From the NCBI RefSeq assembly GCF_900155425.1, contig NZ_LT700191.1, positions 1,635,198 through 1,699,197 of the forward strand: a DNA stretch of 64,000 nt, written 5' to 3'. The notes under the pieces were generated by a model. It saw nothing but the letters and a program-made list of their open reading frames with translations, had not been told where the DNA came from and ran no database searches. Position numbers and translations under genes: made by a program. The first letter of the stretch is position 1, and the number at the start of each line of letters is the position of its first letter. Positions 34,014 to 42,686 of this stretch are shown here, piece after piece. Origin of the DNA: Parabacteroides massiliensis (lineage in GTDB: Bacteria; Bacteroidota; Bacteroidia; Bacteroidales; Tannerellaceae).

Positions 34014-36347
34014 ATGAAACAATTTATTCTTTTTCTCTTCGTATTACTTCCTTTTTGTGTGATTTCACAAGTGAATGAGACGTTTGATGGACCGGAGTTG
34101 GGTTCCGACTGGATCGGTAAGGATCGGGAGTCGTTTAAAATTAATGAAGAGGGAAGGCTTCAACTTGTTATTAAACCTACTCAATCAGGGAGTCTCTCCA
34201 TTGGAAAGGATATTCCCTATTCGACAAATATGCAATGGGAGTTTGACGTGTATATGCGGCAGGCACCGAGCAATGATAATAAGTTGTGTGTGTATTTGTA
34301 TCAGGAAAATGCAGCGCGTTACTACTATGTGCGTATCGGGCGTACCGGTACGAAGGAGTTAGGATTGATGCGTCATGGAAAAGTCGAACTGATTACACCG
34401 CGCACGAACTTTGCAAACACACCGTTACTTTTGCATATCAAAGTCACACTGGAAAATAATGAACAATGGACATTATACAGCCGGACCGAAGGAACGTCCA
34501 GTTATAAATTGGAAGGAAGTAGCAAATATGCGATTACCGCTCCGCCGGAACGGGGAAATCTGATTTTTACATTCTATTATACGAAGACTCGAAGTGGTTT
34601 ATTCAGCATTGATAATGTATATGTTTCCGATCGGATAACACCGACTCCTCTTGAGTCGGATGAACCCGGCAAACCGGGCCCTTCTCCCGTAGAACTCCCG
34701 AAATTGGTTGAAACCGAACCGATATCAGCCTCCATCTTGCGTTACACTTTTAATAAGCCGGTCGAAATAAAGAATGCTGTTTTTAGTATCTCCGATATTG
34801 GGGAGGCTTACCGGAAAACCTATGTGGATGAAGAGCTGAAAACCACTGTCAATGTTCTTTTCGAGAAAAATATGGAGAATGGCAAACAATATACGATCTC
34901 TTATCAAGGAGTGACCGATCTGTCTGGTAACCGTCTTTCCGATTTCTCGGAGAATGTGAAATTCAAAATGGAAGGTGACGACGCTGCCGATGTCCCGCCC
35001 GGTTCTATCCGGATAAATGAGGTGATGGCAAAACCGGGAGAGGCACAGGGAATGGCCGAGTATGTTGAATTATACAACAAGACATCTGCGCCTGTTTCCT
35101 TGAACGGATGGGAATACCGGAATGTGACAGGCAAGAAAGTTAAAAAACTGCCCAATGTGACACTGGCTGCAGGGAGTTATGCCGTTTTGTATGACCGTGA
35201 AAAATCATTGGCGGCCGATGATCGAGCCTTGTTGATCCCGATAGATAAATTTCCGGCTTTAAATGATCAAGGAGCCTTGTTGCATCTGTATAATGCTTCG
35301 GGAACATTAATAGATTCGGTTTCCTATGCCAAAGCCACCGGCGGTAAATCCTGGGAACATTCTGTTTCGGGTTGGCGTCTTTGTACTGATCCACGTGGAG
35401 GAACACCCGGTGCCGTTAATTCCTCTTCCGATAAGGCGGAAGAACCGCCGGTAGATTCGGACGGACCCGATACACCCGATGATACGAATGATCCCGATAT
35501 TCCGGCAATCACAGATCCGGTTCAGCCAGGAGAAATCATTATCAACGAATTGCTTCCCGACCCGTATGCCGGAGGCAGCGAATATATCGAATTGTACAAC
35601 CGTTCGGATCATCCCTTGTCTTTGTCTGCTCTCTCTGTTGCCATTCGTAAATCTGACGGTACACTCAGTACCCGCTACCCTTTGGCTTCTATTCAGCCTG
35701 AGCTGAACACCAAAAGCTATCTGCTCTTGACCAAAAACAAGGAAAGCGTTGCCTCTTTCTACGATATAGCCGATCCATCTGCCCTTTGCGAGTTGGCCAA
35801 ACTTCCGATTTTAGCCAATACATCTTCCACTTTGGTCTTGTTCCGTTCTGCGGATGAGACGGTAATAGATGAAGTCGCCTATTCTTCGAAGTGGCACGCC
35901 TATTCTATCAAAAAATCGAAAGGAGTCGCTCTTGAACGTATCGACCCTGATGGCGCAACACAAGACGCGGCAAACTGGACCTCCGCTTCCGTAACGGCTG
36001 GTTACGGTACACCCGGTTATCAGAATTCCCAATACAAAGGCGCTTCGTCGGGTGGCTCTACGGGGATGGAGCCTCCTTTGTGGATAGAGAAATCCGGCAG
36101 TTATGCTATTTCCTATCTGCTCGACCGTTCGGGATATAGTTGTCGTGCTTTTGTTTTCAATACTTCCGGCCTGCGTGTAGCCGAGATTGCCAATCATGAG
36201 TTGTTAGGCACCTCCGGCGAAATCACCTGGAGTGGCGTTGCCGGCAACGGAAGCCCGCTGCAAGCGGGTGTCTATATCTTTTATGCAGAAATATATCATC
36301 CCGATGGTATAGTGAAACGCTTTAAGGAGGCTTTCCTGATCCGGTGA
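34014..36347 (+). CDS. Secreted protein with two lamin-tail domains
   Basis: Started at the ATG at 34014 (777 residues), since a signal peptide (MKQFILFLFVLLPFCVISQ) begins there. Order: an N-terminal jelly-roll-like region (about 20-205), a Pro-rich linker, a Big-like domain (about 230-320), a first lamin-tail domain (IRINEVMAKPGEAQGMAEYV, about 330), an acidic Pro-rich linker (about 475-510), a second lamin-tail domain (EIIINELLPDPYAGGSEYIE, about 515), and a FlgD-like C-terminal beta domain ending FKEAFLIR. Such multidomain proteins are often cell-surface or type IX-secreted in this phylum. The C-terminus is not a clear type A sorting domain, so the secretion route is open. Confidence 0.85.
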   Translation: MKQFILFLFVLLPFCVISQVNETFDGPELGSDWIGKDRESFKINEEGRLQLVIKPTQSGSLSIGKDIPYSTNMQWEFDVYMRQAPSNDNKLCVYLYQENAARYYYVRIGRTGTKELGLMRHGKVELITPRTNFANTPLLLHIKVTLENNEQWTLYSRTEGTSSYKLEGSSKYAITAPPERGNLIFTFYYTKTRSGLFSIDNVYVSDRITPTPLESDEPGKPGPSPVELPKLVETEPISASILRYTFNKPVEIKNAVFSISDIGEAYRKTYVDEELKTTVNVLFEKNMENGKQYTISYQGVTDLSGNRLSDFSENVKFKMEGDDAADVPPGSIRINEVMAKPGEAQGMAEYVELYNKTSAPVSLNGWEYRNVTGKKVKKLPNVTLAAGSYAVLYDREKSLAADDRALLIPIDKFPALNDQGALLHLYNASGTLIDSVSYAKATGGKSWEHSVSGWRLCTDPRGGTPGAVNSSSDKAEEPPVDSDGPDTPDDTNDPDIPAITDPVQPGEIIINELLPDPYAGGSEYIELYNRSDHPLSLSALSVAIRKSDGTLSTRYPLASIQPELNTKSYLLLTKNKESVASFYDIADPSALCELAKLPILANTSSTLVLFRSADETVIDEVAYSSKWHAYSIKKSKGVALERIDPDGATQDAANWTSASVTAGYGTPGYQNSQYKGASSGGSTGMEPPLWIEKSGSYAISYLLDRSGYSCRAFVFNTSGLRVAEIANHELLGTSGEITWSGVAGNGSPLQAGVYIFYAEIYHPDGIVKRFKEAFLIR

Positions 36348-36355
36348 TAGCAAGC

Positions 36356-37489
36356 CTATTCGTATACCGCCTTATACCAGCTAACCCTTTGTTTATACCA
36401 TTCGAGCATTTTGGAGAGAGATTCTTGCGGGACGAAAACGGTCAGGCCGCAATAGCTTTCTACCGGTAATGCCTGTTGAGGTGTGCCGTAGTAATAATAA
36501 GATTTAGGAGTATGTGCCTTGTAGATAACCGCTTTGTCCAGGCAACAGATGAATTTGCTGTATTGTTCGTCTGTCGCCAACTGCTTGATATAGTCGGCCA
36601 TGTCATATAACATTCCGGGACTGCGATACAAGTATTCCAGTCTTTGCATCTTTTTAAGATCGAGGCTGTAAATATCGCTTTCGGTCTTATCAGCCAAGAT
36701 ATCATGTGTTATGTTTTTCAGATTATCCAGTTCGCTTGTTTTCGTAAGCGATACGGTCGCATACGGATAAGAATTGTTCAGATAATGGTTGTAGAATGTT
36801 TGGCCCACCATTTCCAGTTGCAGGCCGGAGGCAAACAGTTGTGGCATCATCTCTGCATAAGGCCATCCGTCCGCCAGTGTTTCGGTGGGGGAAGCCAAGA
36901 TATATTCGGCCTTGTTCCTAAGTTCATAAGCACATTCGATGCTTGCCATGTAGCAGGCATCGAACAAGATGAAATCAAATACGTTATCCGGCAGCCCTTT
37001 CGCCAGGTCGTCGATCTCCATCCAGTTGTTGCCGTCCTGTCCGAACGCTTTCAGCTTATTCTGGTAGTCGGAGGGAAGCCAGGCAGTCCCGTGGCTCCAT
37101 AATATCAATCCATAGCTGTCTGCCGGATATTGTGAAAGCACTTCGCCGATCACACTCCGCATCACATCCGGATCTGCCGAATTCTGCTTTTCATAGTCCT
37201 TCAGGTGGAATTTCTTGACGACACCGTTTTCTTCTTTTATCTGAAGAAGTTCCGGGTTCGAACCGGCAGGAGCATAATAAACGATCAGGTTTCCTCCGTT
37301 GAGGTTTTGGGCTGTCGCACCTTCTATCATGCTCTCTATGTTTTTTGAGGCAAAACTGTTGAGGCTGTTATTGGCCATCATATAGACTAAGATGGTACGC
37401 GTAGTTCGGGGTCCCGGAGTTTCATTCTCGGAACAACCTGTAAATCCTAAGCAAAGGATGATAAACAGAGTGATAAGCTTTAATTTCAT
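36356..37489 (-). CDS. Clostripain-family (C11) cysteine peptidase lipoprotein
   Basis: The 377-residue protein has a lipoprotein signal peptide with Cys19 (GFTGC) and the C11 catalytic pair: His133 in LILWSHGTAW and Cys179 in FILFDACYMASIE. Clostripain-like enzymes cleave after basic residues; related Bacteroidales lipoproteins such as fragipain activate secreted toxins, but nothing here points to that. Its stop lies 8 bases from that of the convergent lamin-tail gene. It follows the GHL10 gene on the same strand after 95 bases. Confidence 0.93.
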   Translation of the reverse strand: MKLKLITLFIILCLGFTGCSENETPGPRTTRTILVYMMANNSLNSFASKNIESMIEGATAQNLNGGNLIVYYAPAGSNPELLQIKEENGVVKKFHLKDYEKQNSADPDVMRSVIGEVLSQYPADSYGLILWSHGTAWLPSDYQNKLKAFGQDGNNWMEIDDLAKGLPDNVFDFILFDACYMASIECAYELRNKAEYILASPTETLADGWPYAEMMPQLFASGLQLEMVGQTFYNHYLNNSYPYATVSLTKTSELDNLKNITHDILADKTESDIYSLDLKKMQRLEYLYRSPGMLYDMADYIKQLATDEQYSKFICCLDKAVIYKAHTPKSYYYYGTPQQALPVESYCGLTVFVPQESLSKMLEWYKQRVSWYKAVYE

Positions 37490-37584
37490 ATGCCCTCAAT
37501 ACTAAATGTATTTCGTAACAAAGATACGAAATTAATCGGTTCTGTATGTGTGTATTGGCTGTCAATTATGCTAATGATACCGGA

Positions 37585-39108
37585 CTAAAGTTTTACCATT
37601 TTGCTTTTGCCTTGATTCTCATTGTGAAAACGGTCTACTGCCGTGACTACGTAGCGGTATTTGTGTTTCCCGTCGTCGTAGGGTAGCAGATAGTTCGTTT
37701 TGCGTGTGATCGCTACTATCTTCGAAGGATCGTTCAGGTTGACCGGCTCTTTGTTTTCGAAGCGGTAGATGACGAAATAGTTTGCCAATTCGGGATTGGT
37801 CCTGCTTTGTTCCGCCTGCCAGTGCAACATATACCCTTGGGCAGTCCATTCGGCCTTCAGTTTCTTGACCTCCTCCGGCGCCCGGTTGTGCAGGTGAGTA
37901 TAGGCCGGGATCAGAGCCGGATATCGGTGGTAGTTCCGTTTCAGGCTGTCGGCCACACCTTGGTTGTTCCAAAGTATTTCGTTTGCCGGCCAGAAGCAAT
38001 TTCCGTTGATATGGGAAAGTGAGCGTTCGTAGCGCATCTTGCGGGTCAGTTCTCCGGCTTTCATGGTGCGGGCTATATCCTGGCCGATATATAGATGTCC
38101 GCCATTGGCATTTTTGTTCCACCATTTGATAAGCGTGATGTAATCGGCAGCCGGGTGTCCGATCTCCCAATATATCTGTGGAATGTTGTAGTCTATCCAA
38201 CCCTCTTTTACCCAGCGTGTCACGTCTGCGTACAGGTCGTCGTAGTTTTGCAATCCGTTGGTGTTGCTGCCTGAACCGTCGGGCGTGCTTTTCTTATTGC
38301 GGTAGATGCCGAACGGGCTGATGCCGAATCTGACCCACGGTTTGGATAGCAGGATAGTGCGCTTGATCTCACGAATCAGCTTGTTCACATTCTCCCTTCG
38401 CCAGTCGGCACGTTGTGATGCTTTATATCCTTTGTTCAATCCGTATTTCTGAAAACTATTGTCGTCCGGGAAAGGCATGCCGGCTACCGGATAAGGATAG
38501 AAATAGTCGTCCATGTGGATTGCGTCTACATCATAACGGCTTACGATATCCCGTACCACACGGCAGATGAACTGCCGGCTTTCCGGTAATCCGGGGTCAA
38601 ACAAGATTTGTTTGTTGTAGGTCACGAACCATTCCGGATGTTTATTATATATATGTGAATCGGCAAAACGGGTGTATCCGCCTGTACTTGCCCGGTAAGG
38701 ATTCAGCCAGGCATGGAATTCCATATTCCGTTTGTGGCATTCTTCGATCAAGAAAGCCATTACGTCGAAGTCTCCGGCAGGTGCGAGTCCCTGCTGGCCG
38801 GTATAGAAACGGCTCCAAGGTTCGATGTCCGATTTGTAGAAAGCGTCAGCTTCCGGACGTACCTGGAAGATGATGGCATTGATCCCGCATTTTTGCAGAT
38901 AGTTAAGCTTGCGGATAAAGTCTTTCCGCATTTGTACGGGTGTCATATCTTTGTATTCTCCCTGGAAAGCGGTCTGTATCCAAGCCCCGCGAAATTCCCG
39001 TTTCACATCTTTTCCAGTCGATTGCTGCGGTATTTGTTGTGCCGTCTTACATGATGTTACTGCGCCAAGCAGCAAGACCAGTAGCAGACGAAGGTATTTT
39101 GCCATCAT
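37585..39108 (-). CDS. GHL10-family glycosyl-hydrolase-like lipoprotein (YngK type)
   Basis: The 507-residue protein has a lipobox Cys at about residue 20 (AVTSC) and a GHL10 (PF02638) TIM-barrel with FRGAWIQTAFQGEY, the region GINAIIFQVRPEADAFYKSD, and DAIHMDDYFYPYP. A fibronectin-like C-terminal region follows (about 420-507). The family is distantly related to glycoside hydrolases, and some members act on peptidoglycan glycan strands lacking stem peptides. Location would be the periplasm or outer membrane. The two Met codons at the start are equivalent. Confidence 0.9.
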   Translation of the reverse strand: MMAKYLRLLLVLLLGAVTSCKTAQQIPQQSTGKDVKREFRGAWIQTAFQGEYKDMTPVQMRKDFIRKLNYLQKCGINAIIFQVRPEADAFYKSDIEPWSRFYTGQQGLAPAGDFDVMAFLIEECHKRNMEFHAWLNPYRASTGGYTRFADSHIYNKHPEWFVTYNKQILFDPGLPESRQFICRVVRDIVSRYDVDAIHMDDYFYPYPVAGMPFPDDNSFQKYGLNKGYKASQRADWRRENVNKLIREIKRTILLSKPWVRFGISPFGIYRNKKSTPDGSGSNTNGLQNYDDLYADVTRWVKEGWIDYNIPQIYWEIGHPAADYITLIKWWNKNANGGHLYIGQDIARTMKAGELTRKMRYERSLSHINGNCFWPANEILWNNQGVADSLKRNYHRYPALIPAYTHLHNRAPEEVKKLKAEWTAQGYMLHWQAEQSRTNPELANYFVIYRFENKEPVNLNDPSKIVAITRKTNYLLPYDDGKHKYRYVVTAVDRFHNENQGKSKMVKL

Positions 39109-39336
39109 GAAGTCTATAAGTTTGAGATTCTTTTGTCTGTTATTTAATCCACCTGCAAAGATAATAAAAGTTTAAAAGCCTCTATCTTTTTTGCGTTATA
39201 AACAGTGGTTTTGAGAATAAGGCTTGATGGAAATTTGTTTGGAAAAGCATTTTTGAAAAGATATAAATCAATATAGAAAACAGAGGTGGAAAGAATCTTG
39301 TTACTTTTACCGCCGAAATCTTAAAAAGAACAGACC

Positions 39337-42300
39337 ATGAGGAAACCTCTGTTTAAAACATTGCTTTGTCTTTCGTTGTTGATGCCTTTTACGGGAAACG
39401 GGCAAGAGAGAAATGCGCTTGAGTCCGGTTTTATGAATCCGGCCGAAAAGGTACAAACATCCGTTTATTGGTATTGGATCTCCGGGAATATCTCGGAAGA
39501 AGGTGTGAAAAAGGACCTGTATTCGATGAAAGAAGCCGGGATCAACCGGGCTTTTATCGGGAACATCGGGTTGGAAGGAATTCATACGCTCTATAAGACC
39601 GTTCCGTTTTATAGTGAGGAATGGTGGAAGATATTGCATGCAGCCCTTAAAACGGCAACTGAATTAGGAATAGAGATCGGTATCTTTAATTCTCCCGGAT
39701 GGAGCCAGTCGGGCGGGCCGTGGGTGAAACCTGAGCAGGCGATGCGTTATCTGGCATCGGTGAAGGCGGAAGTCAGCGGAGGAAAACAGGTAGAAGTTGT
39801 TTTGGCGAAACCCGATAAAGACTTCCAGGATGTAAAGGTAATCGCTTTTCCCTCTGTCGGGAAGAAAGCAGCCCGGTTGTCGGTGGCAAATGCAAAAGTG
39901 ACATCTGCTATGCCTTTGCAAAACCTGAACAGCCTGATTGACGGAGATAAGGAGACAGCCGTGCTTTTTACGGAAAAGAGCGAAAAGCCGGTGGCGATCG
40001 ATTTCAGGGCGGACGCCCCGTTTACCTTACGCAGTTTGCAAATCTTTCCCGCCCGTCAGCCGATTCAAGCCAATGCCCGCTTATGGGTGAAAGAAAACGG
40101 GGCTTATCGGATGCTGTCCGAGTTCAAGCTCGACCGTTTCAATGCAAATTTGAATGTCGGCTTTGATCCGTATGCACCGGTTGTTGTCTCTGTCCCGGCG
40201 ACGACGGCAAGCGAGTTCCGGTTGGAGTTGGCAAACGTGGGTCCCGGTATGGGGCTGAGCGAGGTGGAATTCTCTTCCTTTCCCGCCGTGGAACGTTATC
40301 CCGAAAAGACATTGGCCAAGATGTTTCAGACCCCGCTTCCTTATTGGCATGAATACCAGTGGCCGGTACAACCGGAAACGGACGATCCCTCTCTGGTGAT
40401 CGATCCGGGGAAAGTATTGGATATTTCTGCTTTCTTGCAGGGAGACCGTCTTGTGTGGAAAGCTCCGGCGGGAGAATGGACGATCTTGCGCACCGGTATG
40501 CTCCCGACAGGCGTGACAAACAGTCCTGCCGACCCCGAAGCAACCGGACTGGAGATAGATAAGATGAGCCGCAAACATGTGGAAGCACACTTCGAGGCCT
40601 TTATGGGTGAAATATACCGTCGTATTCCGGCAGAAGACCGTGCCTGTTGGAAAGTAGTCGTGCAAGATAGTTACGAGACAGGCGGGCAGAACTTTACCGA
40701 CGACTTCTTGTCGGAATTCCAGGCGCGTTACGGCTATGACCCGTTACCGTTCCTTCCTGTTTATGAAGGATATGTGGTCAAGAGCGAGGACCAGTCCGAC
40801 CGTTTCCTTTGGGATCTGCGGCGCTTGGTTGCGGATAAGATCGCATACGACTATGTCGGCGGCTTACGGGATGTGTGTCATAAATATGGTTTGACGACCT
40901 GGTTGGAAAACTACGGGCATTGGGGGTTCCCCGGTGAGTTCCTGCAATATGGCGGACAATCGGACGAGATAGGAGGTGAGTTCTGGAGTTTCGGCGATTT
41001 GGGCAATATCGAGAACCGTGCCGCTTCTTCCTGCGGACATATTTATGGGAAACAGAAGATTTCGGCCGAATCGTTCACCAGTGGCGGGACGCCTTTCAGT
41101 TGTTATCCCGCCATGATGAAACAACGCGGCGACCGTTTCTTTACGGAAGGGATCAACAATACGTTGTTGCATGTCTATATCTCTCAACCTTCGGAAGAAC
41201 GCGAGCCGGGGATGAACGCCTGGTTCAGTAGCGAATTCAACCGGCTGAACACCTGGTATCCGCAGATGGATTTGTTTACATCCTATCTGAAACGAGTCAA
41301 CTATATGTTGCAACAAGGCTTGAATATTGCCGATGTCGCTTATTTCATCGGCGAAGATGCTCCCAAAATGACCGGTATCGTAGACCCCGAACTGCCGAAA
41401 GGTTACCAGTTCGATTATATCAATGCCGAGGTGATCGAGCGCGACCTCTTTGTCAAAGACGGTTTGCTGACGTTGCCTCACGGCACTCAATACCGGATAC
41501 TGGTACTTCCGAAGCTTGAAACTATGCGTCCCGAACTGCTTGCCAAGATCAAGAAACTGATCGAAGACGGTGCAGTTGTCTTAGGTCCGGCCCCGAAACG
41601 TTCGCCGAGTGGAGAATCTTACCAAACGGCCGACAGGCAGGTTGAAAAATTGGCCGGCGAATTATGGTCCGGTTTGGACGGGCGAAGCGTGAAGGCAGTC
41701 AAAAGAGGAAAAGGCGAATTGCTGTTCGGTATGACAATGGAGGAGGCCTTGAAGCATATCGGTTGTGTGCCGGATTGCGGATTGCCGGCAGATGCTCCGG
41801 TTCTCTACGGGCACCGTGCTGCTGTAGATGCCGATATCTATTTTATCTCCAACCAGAAAGACGAAACGATCGAGCTCCGTCCGGAATTCCGTGTCCGTTC
41901 AAAGCAACCGGAGTTGTGGGATGCGACAACAGGCCGTATTCGTACGCTCCCGGCCTATGAGGAGACAGCTGCGGGGACAGTCGTTCCATTGAAGCTGTAT
42001 CCTTATGAGAGCGCTTTCGTCGTGTTCCGTCGGCCGGCCACAAAAGCGGAGGGGACAGGGTTGCAACTGAACTATCCGGTTCCGCAGACGCTTGTCCGCC
42101 TGGATGCTCCCTGGAAAGTATCTTTTGAGGAAAAGAGAAGAGGCCCTGCAAGCCAGACCTTTGCCTGCCTGGAAGATATCAGCAAGAACGAGAATCCCGA
42201 TATCCGCTATTATTCCGGTACGATTTGGTACGAGACGGAATTTAAGTTGAAAAAGAAACCGGAGGGCGAATTGTATCTGAATCTGAACGATGTCGGTGTG

Positions 42301-42564
42301 ATGGCAAAAGTGAAGATCAACGGTCAGTATGCCGGTGGTGTCTGGACGGCTCCCTACCGGGTAAATGTCACGAATTTGGTTCGTAAAGGAAAGAATAAAG
42401 TTGAGATAGAGGTCGTTACTACATGGATGAACCGTTTGATCGGCGACAGTGGTTTGCCGGAGTCCGAACGGAAAACCTGGACACCTTGCAATAGCTGGAA
42501 ACCAACCGATACGTTGCAGAAATCCGGCCTGGTCGGCCCCGTTTATATAGAAAGTGTGAATTGA
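39337..42564 (+). CDS. GH106-like alpha-L-rhamnosidase
   Basis: The 1075-residue secreted protein (signal peptide about 1-22) has the N-terminal layout of GH106: SVYWYWISGNISEEGVKKDL, ending in the barrel signature GIEIGIFNSPGWSQSGGPWV. Central carbohydrate-binding-like domains and a C-terminal galactose-binding-like domain (about 960-1070, ELYLNLNDVGVMAKVKINGQ) follow. GH106 enzymes remove alpha-L-rhamnose from plant polysaccharides such as rhamnogalacturonan. No SusCD or other pectin genes are in the window. Its last 4 bases overlap only an N-terminal extension of the uvrA frame, not the likely uvrA start. Confidence 0.87.
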   Translation: MRKPLFKTLLCLSLLMPFTGNGQERNALESGFMNPAEKVQTSVYWYWISGNISEEGVKKDLYSMKEAGINRAFIGNIGLEGIHTLYKTVPFYSEEWWKILHAALKTATELGIEIGIFNSPGWSQSGGPWVKPEQAMRYLASVKAEVSGGKQVEVVLAKPDKDFQDVKVIAFPSVGKKAARLSVANAKVTSAMPLQNLNSLIDGDKETAVLFTEKSEKPVAIDFRADAPFTLRSLQIFPARQPIQANARLWVKENGAYRMLSEFKLDRFNANLNVGFDPYAPVVVSVPATTASEFRLELANVGPGMGLSEVEFSSFPAVERYPEKTLAKMFQTPLPYWHEYQWPVQPETDDPSLVIDPGKVLDISAFLQGDRLVWKAPAGEWTILRTGMLPTGVTNSPADPEATGLEIDKMSRKHVEAHFEAFMGEIYRRIPAEDRACWKVVVQDSYETGGQNFTDDFLSEFQARYGYDPLPFLPVYEGYVVKSEDQSDRFLWDLRRLVADKIAYDYVGGLRDVCHKYGLTTWLENYGHWGFPGEFLQYGGQSDEIGGEFWSFGDLGNIENRAASSCGHIYGKQKISAESFTSGGTPFSCYPAMMKQRGDRFFTEGINNTLLHVYISQPSEEREPGMNAWFSSEFNRLNTWYPQMDLFTSYLKRVNYMLQQGLNIADVAYFIGEDAPKMTGIVDPELPKGYQFDYINAEVIERDLFVKDGLLTLPHGTQYRILVLPKLETMRPELLAKIKKLIEDGAVVLGPAPKRSPSGESYQTADRQVEKLAGELWSGLDGRSVKAVKRGKGELLFGMTMEEALKHIGCVPDCGLPADAPVLYGHRAAVDADIYFISNQKDETIELRPEFRVRSKQPELWDATTGRIRTLPAYEETAAGTVVPLKLYPYESAFVVFRRPATKAEGTGLQLNYPVPQTLVRLDAPWKVSFEEKRRGPASQTFACLEDISKNENPDIRYYSGTIWYETEFKLKKKPEGELYLNLNDVGVMAKVKINGQYAGGVWTAPYRVNVTNLVRKGKNKVEIEVVTTWMNRLIGDSGLPESERKTWTPCNSWKPTDTLQKSGLVGPVYIESVN

Positions 42565-42595
42565 TTGTTTCCGAATGTGAATGTCAGCCGTTTAC

Positions 42596-42626
42596 TTGGC
42601 AAAACGGCAATCCTTTTTTACTTTTG
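42596..42626 (+). promoter_or_regulatory. Promoter of uvrA
   Basis: TTG (42596-42598), 20 bases, TACTTTTG (42619-42626). It lies 60 bases before the ATG at 42687, and excludes the longer ORF start at 42561 as the natural start. Confidence 0.75.
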
Positions 42627-42686
42627 CGATTCGGGAAGGTGTGTCAAAACTATCTTCCTCGGAACCGATTAATGAAGGAAATAATT

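Noticed and set aside
42561-42686. N-terminal extension of UvrA overlapping the GH106-like gene
   Set aside because: The uvrA promoter lies inside this stretch, and UvrA homologs begin near the ATG at 42687.
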